A model generated the notes under the pieces. That model searched no databases. It saw nothing but the letters and a program-made list of their open reading frames with translations, and was not told the DNA's origin. Positions 54,813-62,951 of a stretch of 64,000 nucleotides of DNA are shown here, piece by piece (within the stretch, counting starts at the first letter, position 1; each line of letters opens with the position of its first letter). The translations under genes and the position numbers were made by a program. The stretch is from Brevibacillus composti (GTDB taxonomy: Bacteria; Bacillota; Bacilli; Brevibacillales; Brevibacillaceae), in contig NZ_CP066308.1 of NCBI RefSeq assembly GCF_016406105.1, positions 4,314,501 to 4,378,500 on the forward strand. The letters run 5' to 3'.

Positions 54813-55688
54813 CTATTTTGCCTGCAGCCCGAGCAGCTCTGCCGGGTTCGAACAAGCCATTTGTTCAATCTCTGTCTCTGTGATGCCATGGTCGAGGAGA
54901 ATCTGGATGAACTGGTTGTACCCTTCCGTGGGGACCGGGTGATTGGCTTGTCCAAAATCGGTCTGGAGAATACAGTTTTCCGTCCCGAGCTGGCGAATGC
55001 CCCGGACCAATTCATCAGGCTCGATCGACTTCCACTGCGGCATCAGGGTCAGCATCGATTTTTCCACGTAGGCGCCCATCTTCACCAATTCACACTGGAG
55101 GGAGAGGTCCATCTTGTTGATTTTGAGGTCGGGATGGGCGACCAGGACCTTTTCCACACCGCGCGAGACGGCTGCTTCCACGAGAACTTTTGTTTCCAGC
55201 GGGGACAAGTGACCTGTCGCCAGCACCGCGCCGCTCCCTTTGACCAGATCCAGAATGTCATAGACAACCGGCAGCAGGCGGCCATCCTCAGACAGGACAG
55301 TGATGCCTTTCTGCGGGAGCAGGCGAATGGTAGACTTCTGTTCCTTGTAGTCGCTCTTTCCCCCGTAGTGGTCGATATGGTGCTTGGCTGAGCCGGTAGG
55401 CATCCAGATCAGTTTGGCGCCCTGCTGGATGGCCATGTCGACCGCGTACGGATTGAGGCCGCCCACATATTCGTTCAGCACCAGTGAACCGTACACCTCA
55501 ATCCCTTCGACGACCTTGCTGACCAGCTTGGCCCGCGAAACCGTCGATTCCTCATGCGCCTTCAGTACAATCGCCCGCATGCCTGCCCGTTTGGCTTGCT
55601 CGGCCAACTCCAGGTCATCGACAGAGCGGGGAAAAATGCTGGGACTGGAATGCACGTGAATGTCGATGGCCCCTTTTAAATAATTCAT
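54813..55688 (-). CDS. DUF6282 amidohydrolase-like protein
   Basis: 291 aa. Begins with the metal motif AIDIHVHSSPSIFPRS, as in amidohydrolases and PHP-like hydrolases, with further histidines (KAHEES, AKHHIDHYGG, ATGHLSPLE, VAHPDLK) and a late aspartate in LQTDFGQANHP. DUF6282 proteins are uncharacterised. It sits between an MBL hydrolase and a transporter under a candidate GntR site, so it probably opens or deacylates a catabolic intermediate (inference). AAGGTGAG precedes the ATG. Confidence 0.83.
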   Translation of the reverse strand: MNYLKGAIDIHVHSSPSIFPRSVDDLELAEQAKRAGMRAIVLKAHEESTVSRAKLVSKVVEGIEVYGSLVLNEYVGGLNPYAVDMAIQQGAKLIWMPTGSAKHHIDHYGGKSDYKEQKSTIRLLPQKGITVLSEDGRLLPVVYDILDLVKGSGAVLATGHLSPLETKVLVEAAVSRGVEKVLVAHPDLKINKMDLSLQCELVKMGAYVEKSMLTLMPQWKSIEPDELVRGIRQLGTENCILQTDFGQANHPVPTEGYNQFIQILLDHGITETEIEQMACSNPAELLGLQAK

Positions 55689-55705
55689 GCTAGTCTCACC
55701 TTCTT

Positions 55706-56428
55706 CTATGCCTTTATCGTAAAAGTCTTGTCCAACCAGGGGACGATTACGTTTAAAACGCTTTCATTTACAGGAACAATCTCGGCGTTTTTCCCGCTTC
55801 GATGTACCCGGAGCAATTGATCATGGCCGGGAACGACAATATCCGCCCACTCTTTGATCGCTTCGATGCTCTCCTTGCTTTTCGCGTCGTCCCATGTCAT
55901 CGACACTTCTCCGGTGCTCAGTTCCTGCCTGTTTTTGATCGTATCGGAGACGATGGCCCACTTTTCCCCCTGATAATCGACCAGAATGGAATAAAGTCCG
56001 GGTGTATGCCCAGGAGTGTGCAGCCAGTTCAACCCTTCGACGATGCCGGATGTGCCGGACAGAATCTCCAATCGGCCACAGTCGCGCAAGGCCGGAAACA
56101 TCTCAACCGGGACGGCCAGATCTTTTTTTCCGTTTTCTGCGATGTGCGCCACTTCTTTTTCATGGAGGTAAAACGTTGCGTTTGGAAAAAGCGGATAATT
56201 GACGGCGTGATCAAAGTGAAAGTGGCTCAAGAGAACCGTTCCGATCTCGTCGGGGCTCACCCCTGCCTGATTCAACCTCTCCAACAGGGTATACCGCTCA
56301 TTAAAGCCCAACGTGTCAAACAGGATCGGCCGTTCTCCCTCGCGGCGAATCAGCACGCAGCTCGACCACCCGAGAAAACCGCGGCTGGACCTCCCCGGAA
56401 AGCCATCGAATAACACAGTAATGTCCAT
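55706..56428 (-). CDS. MBL-fold hydrolase, lactonase-like
   Basis: 240 aa from the ATG at 56428 (GGGAAGGG upstream). Zinc motif SHFHFDHAVNYPLF, then HTPGHTPGLYS, VSDTIKN and the C-terminal VPGHDQLL, the pattern of small N-acyl-homoserine lactonase-like MBL enzymes. First gene of the operon. Coupled with DUF6282 and an importer, a lactone or thioester substrate of the hydroxyacid pathway is likely; quorum-signal lactonase is an alternative. Confidence 0.87.
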   Translation of the reverse strand: MDITVLFDGFPGRSSRGFLGWSSCVLIRREGERPILFDTLGFNERYTLLERLNQAGVSPDEIGTVLLSHFHFDHAVNYPLFPNATFYLHEKEVAHIAENGKKDLAVPVEMFPALRDCGRLEILSGTSGIVEGLNWLHTPGHTPGLYSILVDYQGEKWAIVSDTIKNRQELSTGEVSMTWDDAKSKESIEAIKEWADIVVPGHDQLLRVHRSGKNAEIVPVNESVLNVIVPWLDKTFTIKA

Positions 56429-56534
56429 CTCTTCACACCCTTCCCCACAAGACGAGGATACACAAACACGCCTCTTGCCATTCCGGACCAAACCGGATTG
56501 TTGCCATACAAGATCGAAAACTTGTAATAACAAC

Positions 56535-56545
56535 TTGTACTACAA
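56535..56545. promoter_or_regulatory. Candidate GntR operator, site 3 (MBL operon promoter)
   Basis: TTGTACTACAA, one mismatch from the other sites, about 107 bp upstream of the MBL start. An overlapping near-copy (TTGTAATAACAA, 56522-56533) precedes it. The 329-bp gap 56429-56757 separates divergent promoters and holds only this, site 4 and the lhgO promoter. Confidence 0.6.
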
Positions 56546-56669
56546 GAATCAATCATCACCACCTTGATTTAACTGTTTCAAATCGTCGGACGATTAGGTA
56601 AATAGGATGATTACTAGAATACAATAAGTAAATCGCTTTGTCTACATTCAAATTATTTTACATTTTCAA

Positions 56670-56697
56670 TTGATTTGTCATACATTTGTCTTATAAT
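56670..56697 (+). promoter_or_regulatory. Promoter of lhgO
   Basis: TTGATT (56670-56675), 16-bp spacer, TATAAT (56692-56697). The GntR operator site 4 begins at the last base of the -10, so repression by blocking initiation is expected. Confidence 0.55.
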
Positions 56698-56707
56698 TGT
56701 ATTACAA
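56697..56707 (+). promoter_or_regulatory. Candidate GntR operator, site 4 (lhgO promoter)
   Basis: Exact TTGTATTACAA overlapping the end of the -10 box and about 50 bp ahead of the lhgO start. Links lhgO to the gntR-glcDF and MBL-DUF6282-MFS units. Confidence 0.68.
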
Positions 56708-56757
56708 GTTTTGCGTTTGTCTTGAAAGATATACTCGTTTGAAAGAAAGGTGGTACC

Positions 56758-57954
56758 ATGTACGACTACGTGATCATCGGCGGCGGGATCGTCGGACTCT
56801 CCACCGGCTATGCCCTGATGCAAAAATACCCGGGCGCCAAACTGGCCATCCTCGAAAAAGAAAACACGCTCGCTTTTCACCAAACTGGACATAACAGCGG
56901 CGTTATTCATTCCGGCATTTACTATAAACCCGGCAGCCTGAAAGCAAAGCTGTCCCGAGAAGGCGGCCAGTTGCTGCGGGATTTTTGCGATACACATGAG
57001 ATCTCCTATGAAATGTGCGGAAAAGTGATCGTGGCTACCGAACAGGAAGAATTGCCGCTGCTCGACAATTTGTACAAGCGGGGGTTGGAAAATGGATTGG
57101 ACGTTTCGCTGATCGGGCCGGATCAACTGAAGGAGATCGAGCCGCATGCCTATGGCATCGGAGCCATCCATGTCAAAGCGGCGGGGATCGTCAATTACAA
57201 ACAAGTGGCCAACGTGCTTGCGAGAGAGATCCAGGAGCGCGGGGGCGAGGTATTTCTCGGCACCAAAGTAGAAGCGATTGCGGAAAACAACGAGGGGCTT
57301 CAGATTGATTGCACCCACCATACGTTCCATAGCCGTTATCTGATCAATTGCGCCGGGCTGCACTGCGATCGGATTGCCGCTGCGCAAGGCTTGCAAACCG
57401 GGATGAAGATCGTCCCGTTTCGCGGCGAATACTACGAGCTGAAGCCGGAAAAGCACCACCTGGTGAAGCATTTGATCTATCCTGTGCCGAACCCCAACTT
57501 CCCGTTTTTGGGCGTTCATTTTACGCGCATGATTGACGGCCACGTCCATGCCGGCCCCAACGCGGTGCTCAGTTTGAAGAGGGAAGGCTACCATAAAACC
57601 GATTTTGTTCTGCGAGATTTTGCCGAAGTAATGACCTATCCGGCCTTTTGGAAAATTGCCTCCCAGAACCTCGGGGAGGGAATGAAAGAGATCATTCGTT
57701 CGCTGAGCAAAAAAGTATTTGTGAAAAGCCTGCAACGGTTGATTCCCGAAGTGCGGGAAGAGGATCTGGTCCAATCGGAAAACGGCGTTCGCGCGCAAGC
57801 ACTGACCAGGGACGGCAAATTGGTGGATGACTTTTTCATCGTGACCAATCAGCGTTCCACCCATATTTTAAATGCCCCCTCTCCCGCTGCGACGGCATCC
57901 ATCGCGATTGGCCGGAGCATCTGCGCGGATATTCCCGGTCCTGATGAGATTTGA
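56758..57954 (+). CDS. lhgO: L-2-hydroxyglutarate oxidase/dehydrogenase
   Basis: 398 aa FAD-dependent oxidoreductase of the DAO family. Dinucleotide motif DYVIIGGGIVGLSTGYAL, then HQTGHNSGVIHSGIYYKPGS and the C-terminal VTNQRSTHILNAPSPAATASIAIG, as in YgaF/LhgO. It oxidises L-2-hydroxyglutarate to 2-oxoglutarate and feeds electrons to the membrane. GAAAGGTGG precedes the ATG. Divergent from the MBL operon under shared GntR sites. Confidence 0.93.
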   Translation: MYDYVIIGGGIVGLSTGYALMQKYPGAKLAILEKENTLAFHQTGHNSGVIHSGIYYKPGSLKAKLSREGGQLLRDFCDTHEISYEMCGKVIVATEQEELPLLDNLYKRGLENGLDVSLIGPDQLKEIEPHAYGIGAIHVKAAGIVNYKQVANVLAREIQERGGEVFLGTKVEAIAENNEGLQIDCTHHTFHSRYLINCAGLHCDRIAAAQGLQTGMKIVPFRGEYYELKPEKHHLVKHLIYPVPNPNFPFLGVHFTRMIDGHVHAGPNAVLSLKREGYHKTDFVLRDFAEVMTYPAFWKIASQNLGEGMKEIIRSLSKKVFVKSLQRLIPEVREEDLVQSENGVRAQALTRDGKLVDDFFIVTNQRSTHILNAPSPAATASIAIGRSICADIPGPDEI

Positions 57955-57979
57955 GACGAGGAAACAGCGGGCTTTAAGC

Positions 57980-58016
57980 AAAAAAGGGACCCTTGCAATG
58001 GCAAGGTCCCTTTTTC
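57980..58016. terminator. Bidirectional terminator between lhgO and the YbaK-like gene
   Basis: Near-perfect stem AAAAAGGGACC/GGTCCCTTTTT with A and T runs on both sides, between convergent genes. Confidence 0.9.
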
Positions 58017-58080
58017 TGTCTGGAAAGTGGAGAGGTGCGTCCGGTGACGTCACATTCAGCCACTTCAGGATTCCGTCATC

Positions 58081-58587
58081 TTAGAACACCGTCTCCTGCG
58101 AATCCGGCTCAGCTCCGTCCCACCCTTTGCACACATCCACCCACTCTTTTGCGGACGAAAAGCGAACCAGCTCGTCCAGCGTCAATTCGATCGCGGAGTT
58201 GACGCTTCCGCATGCGGGATAGACCGTCTCGAAACGTTTCAGAGAGTCGTCGAGAAACACGTCCAGCTCCGTCTTCAACCCAAACGGGCAGACCCCGCCG
58301 ATCACATGCCCCGTCTGTTCCAGCACTTCATCCGGCGTCAGCATGCGCGCTTTGAAGCCAAATGTGTGCCGGAACTTCTTGTTGTCGACCTTGGCGTCGC
58401 CAGCCGCGACGATCAGCATGGCCTTCTCCCCCTCTCCGCGAAAAGAGAGCGTCTTGGCGATCCGGGCCGGAATCACGCCGATGGTCTCCGCCGCCTGTTC
58501 AACAGTCGCGCTCGGCGTCGCAAACTCCATCACATCGTGCTCCCGATTCCACTGGCGAAAATGGGCTTTTACCGTTTCAATCGACAT
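58081..58587 (-). CDS. YbaK/ProX-type aminoacyl-tRNA deacylase
   Basis: 168 aa from the ATG at 58587. Deacylase fold: PSATVEQAAETIGVIPARIAKTLSFRG, MLIVAAGDAKVDNKKFRHTFG, then GHVIGGVCPFGL, the GGxxPFG substrate loop. Such proteins hydrolyse misacylated tRNA (for example Cys- or Ala-tRNAPro). The frame opens 13 codons upstream with poorer start signals. It lies 25 bp downstream of the chemoreceptor gene, whose stop it nearly meets. Confidence 0.9.
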   Translation of the reverse strand: MSIETVKAHFRQWNREHDVMEFATPSATVEQAAETIGVIPARIAKTLSFRGEGEKAMLIVAAGDAKVDNKKFRHTFGFKARMLTPDEVLEQTGHVIGGVCPFGLKTELDVFLDDSLKRFETVYPACGSVNSAIELTLDELVRFSSAKEWVDVCKGWDGAEPDSQETVF

Positions 58588-58612
58588 CTTGCCTATCAAC
58601 TCCCGTGCCATT

Positions 58613-60253
58613 CTATTGTTTGACAAACCCGCTCTCTTCTATCTTGAACGTTCCGATCAGGTTTTGCAATTCTTCCGCCATTTTGGCCAATGTGGCGGCC
58701 GAGGTCGCAATCTCCTCCATCGAGGCCAGCTGTTCTTCCGAGGCCGCGGCCATATTTTGCGAGTTTTCCGCTGCTTGCTCGGATACTTGTGAGATCGAGG
58801 CAATCATGCCCACCATGCTTTGCGTAGTGGAGCCTACCTCTTCCACGATCGCCGATACTTCCTGGGACTGCGACGAGACGCCCTCAATCATCTTGGCAAT
58901 GCTCCGGAAGCTTTCCCCGGTCTGGTGCACTTGTTGTCTGCCGGTATCCACTGCGCTGGTCCCTTCTTGAATCGCCAGCACGGCATGTTGCGTGTCTTTC
59001 TGGATGTCTTGGATGATGCTTCTGATCTTTTCCGTCGCTTGGCCGGATTGCGCCGCCAGTTTGCGCACCTCATCCGCTACGACAGCGAAGCCCTTGCCAT
59101 GCTCTCCCGCCCGGGCAGCCTCAATGGCCGCGTTCATTTGCTCGACAGTCTGCTGCACGACGTCGTTCCCTCTCGCAGCTTCCAGGTTGGCATCCAGGGC
59201 AGCGTCCGCGACCGCTTGGATGGAGACGGCCACATGATCCATGCCCTTCGAAATATCATCGACCACCTCCGTGGTTTTGCCCGTCGTTCTCGCCTGGTTC
59301 TCGGCCCCGATCGCCACTTCCTGGGAGGCGGCGGCGATTTGCTCGATGGCCTTGGACGTTTGCTGGGCACCTGCAGACAACTGCTCGGACATGGAGGCGA
59401 CATGCTCGGAGCTGGCGGATACATGACCGATCAATTCTCGCAAGTTGCCCGTCATGATATTGAAATCACGGGTAAGCAGCCCAATTTCGTCGCTGTTTTT
59501 CTCAGGCAAGGCTTCGATCGTCAAATCTCCATGCGACACCCGTTCCGCTTGCTTGGCGATGGCGGCAATCGGCTTGACGATGGAGTTGATAAACAGCCAC
59601 ACGACCACCGCACCGACCATGAGTGAGAGGACCAGCGTGACCAGAAGGGTGCGGAGAACCAGACCCGATCCCTGGTTAAACTCGTCCAAATAAGCCCCGG
59701 ACCCGATAATCCAGCCCCAGTTTTCATCCATTTCCACATAGGAGACCTTTGTCTCGTCGCGGCCGGACACAGGGTTGTTCCAGATGTATGTATAATAGCC
59801 GCCGCCGCTGGTGCCCAGGCCGACAATCGTCTGTCCCATCTCCACTCCGTCCGGTGTCACGATCCCATGCAGCAATTTCCCTTCGTTTTTGGGATTCATC
59901 ACGGAGACGCCGTCTTTATTGACAGCGTACAGGTAGCCCGTCTCTCCCACCACGTATTTGGGATTGATCGGCCGCTTGTTGTCCGCATCTTTGGGGCCGA
60001 ATATCTCCTCGCGAAAGGTCTCCTGGGCTTCCTCCAATGTCATATGCCCTGCCTTGACTTCCCGGTCCAGCAATGAAATCATGCCGATCGCCAGCCGGAC
60101 GCTTGTTTTCATCTGCTCCCGTCCCGCTTGGTCCAACTGATGCTTGGATATTTGATAGGCGACGATCCCTATCACCAGCGAAGGTATCAGAAGCAAGATG
60201 GAACAAATCAATAAAAATTTGGGTCGCAAAGATGTAAAACGCAGTCGATTCAT
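58613..60253 (-). CDS. Methyl-accepting chemotaxis protein with internal deletion in the signalling domain
   Basis: 546 aa. Transmembrane helix 1 (about 11-34), extracellular Cache domain (about 35-195, [25 protein letters not shown], then [15 protein letters not shown]), helix 2 (about 203-225), HAMP, and an MCP signalling region. The residues normally linking the outgoing helix to the [16 protein letters not shown] motif are missing: the sequence jumps from TVEQMN to [15 protein letters not shown] at residues 373-375 (59132-59137). About 43 residues are gone on one arm only, in frame, so the antiparallel hairpin cannot pair normally; signalling is probably impaired. Starts overlapping the truncated response regulator. 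Confidence 0.85.
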   Translation of the reverse strand: MNRLRFTSLRPKFLLICSILLLIPSLVIGIVAYQISKHQLDQAGREQMKTSVRLAIGMISLLDREVKAGHMTLEEAQETFREEIFGPKDADNKRPINPKYVVGETGYLYAVNKDGVSVMNPKNEGKLLHGIVTPDGVEMGQTIVGLGTSGGGYYTYIWNNPVSGRDETKVSYVEMDENWGWIIGSGAYLDEFNQGSGLVLRTLLVTLVLSLMVGAVVVWLFINSIVKPIAAIAKQAERVSHGDLTIEALPEKNSDEIGLLTRDFNIMTGNLRELIGHVSASSEHVASMSEQLSAGAQQTSKAIEQIAAASQEVAIGAENQARTTGKTTEVVDDISKGMDHVAVSIQAVADAALDANLEAARGNDVVQQTVEQMNAAIEAARAGEHGKGFAVVADEVRKLAAQSGQATEKIRSIIQDIQKDTQHAVLAIQEGTSAVDTGRQQVHQTGESFRSIAKMIEGVSSQSQEVSAIVEEVGSTTQSMVGMIASISQVSEQAAENSQNMAAASEEQLASMEEIATSAATLAKMAEELQNLIGTFKIEESGFVKQ

Positions 60254-60537
60254 CGTTTACCCCGAATCTTGTCCACATCATCGCTGCGGGCACTCAAGAA
60301 GAGGAGGGGAACGTTGCTTTCCGACCGAATCTGCCGACAGAACTCAAAACCGTTTTGTCCCGGCATCATGATGTCCAGGACGATGCCATGAATGTGCTCC
60401 TGTTGAAACACAGCCAGGGCCTGCGTGGTGTCATATGCGGTTTTTACACGGAAACCCTCGTTCTCCAGAAAATCCTGCAATAGCTCGACAATGCTTTTGT
60501 CATCATCCACGACCAAAATCGTATGGAATTCCTTCAC
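60250..60537 (-). pseudogene. Response regulator receiver domain, truncated
   Basis: 95 aa. Intact receiver start: HTILVVDDDKSIVELLQDFL, phosphoacceptor aspartate in GIVLDIMMPG, and LFLSARS. It stops after [10 protein letters not shown] where the lysine-containing KPF segment, last helix and DNA-binding domain of OmpR/PhoB proteins should come. The stop overlaps the chemoreceptor start (ATGA). The GTG start after GGAGG is normal. A deletion joining the two genes is the simplest view; a stand-alone short receiver is unlikely because the conserved lysine is lost. Confidence 0.75.
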
Positions 60538-60800
60538 GAAAGCCCTCCACCCTCTCCTCCGTCTTTCTCTCTATCACTCCTACGACTCTTCCGAGAAAGG
60601 AGTCGTTCCATTCCAAGCTACTGTTTAGTTTATCACTGCTGCAACTAGCGACAAACCCGATCATCTGTATTGGGACCGCTTGTTGATTGTTTTGTGATTT
60701 TTTTGCCCCGCCCTTTGAGACATGAAACTGTTAGGCTTTTCTTGTGCAACCAGCGGCAAATAGGCCTGGATTGAGGAAAACACGGGTGGGGAGTTTTTAT

Positions 60801-60932
60801 ATGAAAAAGACAATCGGCATAATCATGTGCATCATCTCGATCTTGTGGGTCTTTCATACATTCTCAAAGAATTTTATGGTGGATCCTGCTTTCGAAAAGT
60901 TTCTTGCCAGAAAGGATCAACTTCTTACAGAT
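60801..60932 (+). pseudogene. DUF2306 membrane protein, 5' part (split by IS)
   Basis: 44 codons from an ATG at 60801 behind GGGGAG: MKKTIGIIMCIISILWVFHT, the first transmembrane helix, then residues to LLTD. The frame then runs into the insertion sequence and ends at 60947. Removing the IS and one ACAGAT copy joins this part in frame to the 3' part at 62377, giving a 233-aa protein. Confidence 0.82.
60927..60932. repeat. Target site duplication, left copy
   Basis: ACAGAT directly before the left IS end; the second copy is 62371-62376. Confidence 0.85.
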
Positions 60933-62370
60933 GAGCATTTTGCATAAATCTAAGCCCTTGATAGGCAAGGATTTTCAAACATAAAAAAGGGACTTCACCC
61001 CGACTTGGAGAAGTTTTCAAGTGATCAAACCAGAAAACCCAAGGGGGGGAAGTCACCTTGTATATTCTCCAAGAAAGTCTGTTTTCCTTCGAAGAACTAC
61101 TAAAAATGCAATCCAAAGAGCGATTGCCGATCTTTTTTGGTGTGCTGGATCTTCGTCCTTACGCCAAGGAACTAAGAAGTCGTTCACCCCGAGGCGCTGA
61201 CGGTCATTGCAGGGAAGGTATTTTGCGGGCGCTTTTGGCGGCACCAATTGAGCACATTCATACGTTTACCGCCCTGCATCATCGCTTGGAAACCGACCTT
61301 CGTTTTCGCTACCAATGCGGACTTTCGCTTGATCGTGAAGCACCGTCTGTCTCCACATTAAGCCGAGTGTTTGCCGAACTTACAAAGAAAAACTTAGCTC
61401 AGCAACTGTTTGAGGATTTGGTCAAACGCTGCCAGGAAGACGGAGTCATCGACGGCAGTCACGTGGCGATCGACAGCGCCGCCATCCATGCTTACGAAAA
61501 GAAGCAGCCCAAACGCAAAAGCGAGCAAACCGGCAATGCAAATTGGGGCGCGAAGTTCGATTCTTTTGGCAACAAGATCACCTGGTTCGGCTATAAGCTC
61601 CATCTTGCTGTCGATACGAAAAGCGAGCTGCCGTTAGCGCTGGAGATCACGCCGGCGCATGTAAACGACGGCGAAAAGGCACCTGGTTTGATTCGAAAAA
61701 TCGCCTCCAAAGCCAATACGCGATTTTTCATGCTTGATGCGGGCTATGATCAACTGAAAGTGTACGAAGCTGCCCGCAATGTGAGAGCGCAAGCGATCAT
61801 TCCGCTTAACCCACGCGGCGAGAAGGAACCGCCTGCCGGGTTCACATCGAACGGAACGCCTTGCTGCTCGATGGGATTCGCGATGACCTATTGGGGAGCC
61901 GACGGAGATGATTTGAAGTTTCGTTGCCCGCACGCAACAGGCAAAGTCGAATGCCCGCTAGGCATGGCTGCATGCTCGTCTTCCAACTATGGCATGGTGG
62001 TCAAAATTGACATAAAGGATGACCTACGGCGATTTAGCAGCCCGCATCGGGATACGAAGCGCTGGAAGGAGCTATACAACGAACGGACAAGTGTGGAACG
62101 TTGCAACTCCAGATTAAAATCGTATCTCACAGCGAATGACCTGCATGTCTGGGGCATCCAGAAAGTGACGACACATCAGTATTTGAACGCTATCGTACTA
62201 CTTATATCCGCCCTTGCCGCCGCTTGCAAGCAAAAGCAAATAGCTGCTTAAAAACGGAAAAACGAAAATTCTGCAGGTATGCCCATTTTTGGAAATGAAC
62301 CTATTTCATAACCAAAGAGCCTTCAGATTTTGACTTTCTGTAACTAAAATCGGAATTATGCAAAATGCTC
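60933..62370 (+). mobile_element. Insertion sequence, 1438 bp, DDE type
   Basis: Bounded by 15-bp perfect inverted repeats GAGCATTTTGCATAA (60933-60947 and 62356-62370) and flanked by 6-bp direct repeats ACAGAT. One transposase gene fills it. Sharp ends, intact repeats and a clean target duplication point to a recent insertion. Confidence 0.9.
61058..62251 (+). CDS. DDE transposase of the insertion sequence
   Basis: 397 aa. Catalytic triad candidates: AIDSAAIHAYEKK (D), FMLDAGYDQLK (D), and YNERTSVERCNSRLK (E), the last fitting the Y-(2)-R-(3)-E-(6)-K signature of IS4-superfamily transposases. A TTG start at 61058 follows GGGGGGGAAG. No frameshift or stop, so it appears active. Family assignment below superfamily (IS4/IS5/IS1182-like) is not certain. 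Confidence 0.92.
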   Translation: MYILQESLFSFEELLKMQSKERLPIFFGVLDLRPYAKELRSRSPRGADGHCREGILRALLAAPIEHIHTFTALHHRLETDLRFRYQCGLSLDREAPSVSTLSRVFAELTKKNLAQQLFEDLVKRCQEDGVIDGSHVAIDSAAIHAYEKKQPKRKSEQTGNANWGAKFDSFGNKITWFGYKLHLAVDTKSELPLALEITPAHVNDGEKAPGLIRKIASKANTRFFMLDAGYDQLKVYEAARNVRAQAIIPLNPRGEKEPPAGFTSNGTPCCSMGFAMTYWGADGDDLKFRCPHATGKVECPLGMAACSSSNYGMVVKIDIKDDLRRFSSPHRDTKRWKELYNERTSVERCNSRLKSYLTANDLHVWGIQKVTTHQYLNAIVLLISALAAACKQKQIAA

Positions 62371-62376
62371 ACAGAT
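62371..62376. repeat. Target site duplication, right copy
   Basis: ACAGAT directly after the right IS end, identical to 60927-60932. Confidence 0.85.
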
Positions 62377-62946
62377 ACATCCCTCTGGCTGTTCATGATT
62401 CGCATCCATATTTTGTTGGCGATCCTCTCGCTTCTCACCGGCCCGTTCGGCTTGTTGAAAAGAGTGCGGGCCAAATCGATCAAGTTTCACCGTTGGAACG
62501 GCCGAGTGTACGTCTTGTCGATCCTTTACAATTTCATTCCCGGCGTCTTCGTCTCTTTCTTTGCGACGGGGGGATGGCCAAGTACAATCGGGTTTCTGAT
62601 TTTAAATACCTTATGGCTGGGAACGACGATTCTGGGTTATTTGTCTATCAAAAAGCAAAGGATCATCTTGGATCGTCAATGGATGATTCGCAGCTTCTTT
62701 CTTTCCTTTGCCAATATGACGATTTATATCATCGTAGCCATTACACATCATGTGATGAATGTTTCCTATGGCAATGCATACACCATCGCCGTCTGGTTAT
62801 GCTGGACTCTCAATCTGCTTGTAGCAGAATGGACCATTCAACATCCCTATACAACATTCCAACAATTTACAAAAAACATGCGAAATGTTAATATTTGTAT
62901 AAACAAGCTAAAGGAAAATAAAGGGATGGTCTTGATTGGAAGGTGA
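62371..62946 (+). pseudogene. DUF2306 membrane protein, 3' part (split by IS)
   Basis: 192 codons after the IS, with four or more hydrophobic helices (for example IRIHILLAILSLLTGPFGLL, then RWNGRVYVLSILYNF and DRQWMIRSFFLSFANM). HRWNGR and RQWMIRSF are typical of DUF2306 (YesL-like) membrane proteins. The inverted repeat of the IS supplies an in-frame ATG at 62365, so a shortened 193-aa protein lacking the first helix could still be translated. Confidence 0.82.
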
Positions 62947-62951
62947 AAACC

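Noticed and set aside
55706-56428. Calling the MBL enzyme an N-acyl-homoserine lactonase (AiiA)
   Set aside because: The HxHxDH motif is shared by many lactonases and thioesterases, and the operon context points to catabolism.
60933-62370. Composite transposon or integron involving the IS
   Set aside because: Only one IS copy and no cargo, second IS end or attachment site is visible.
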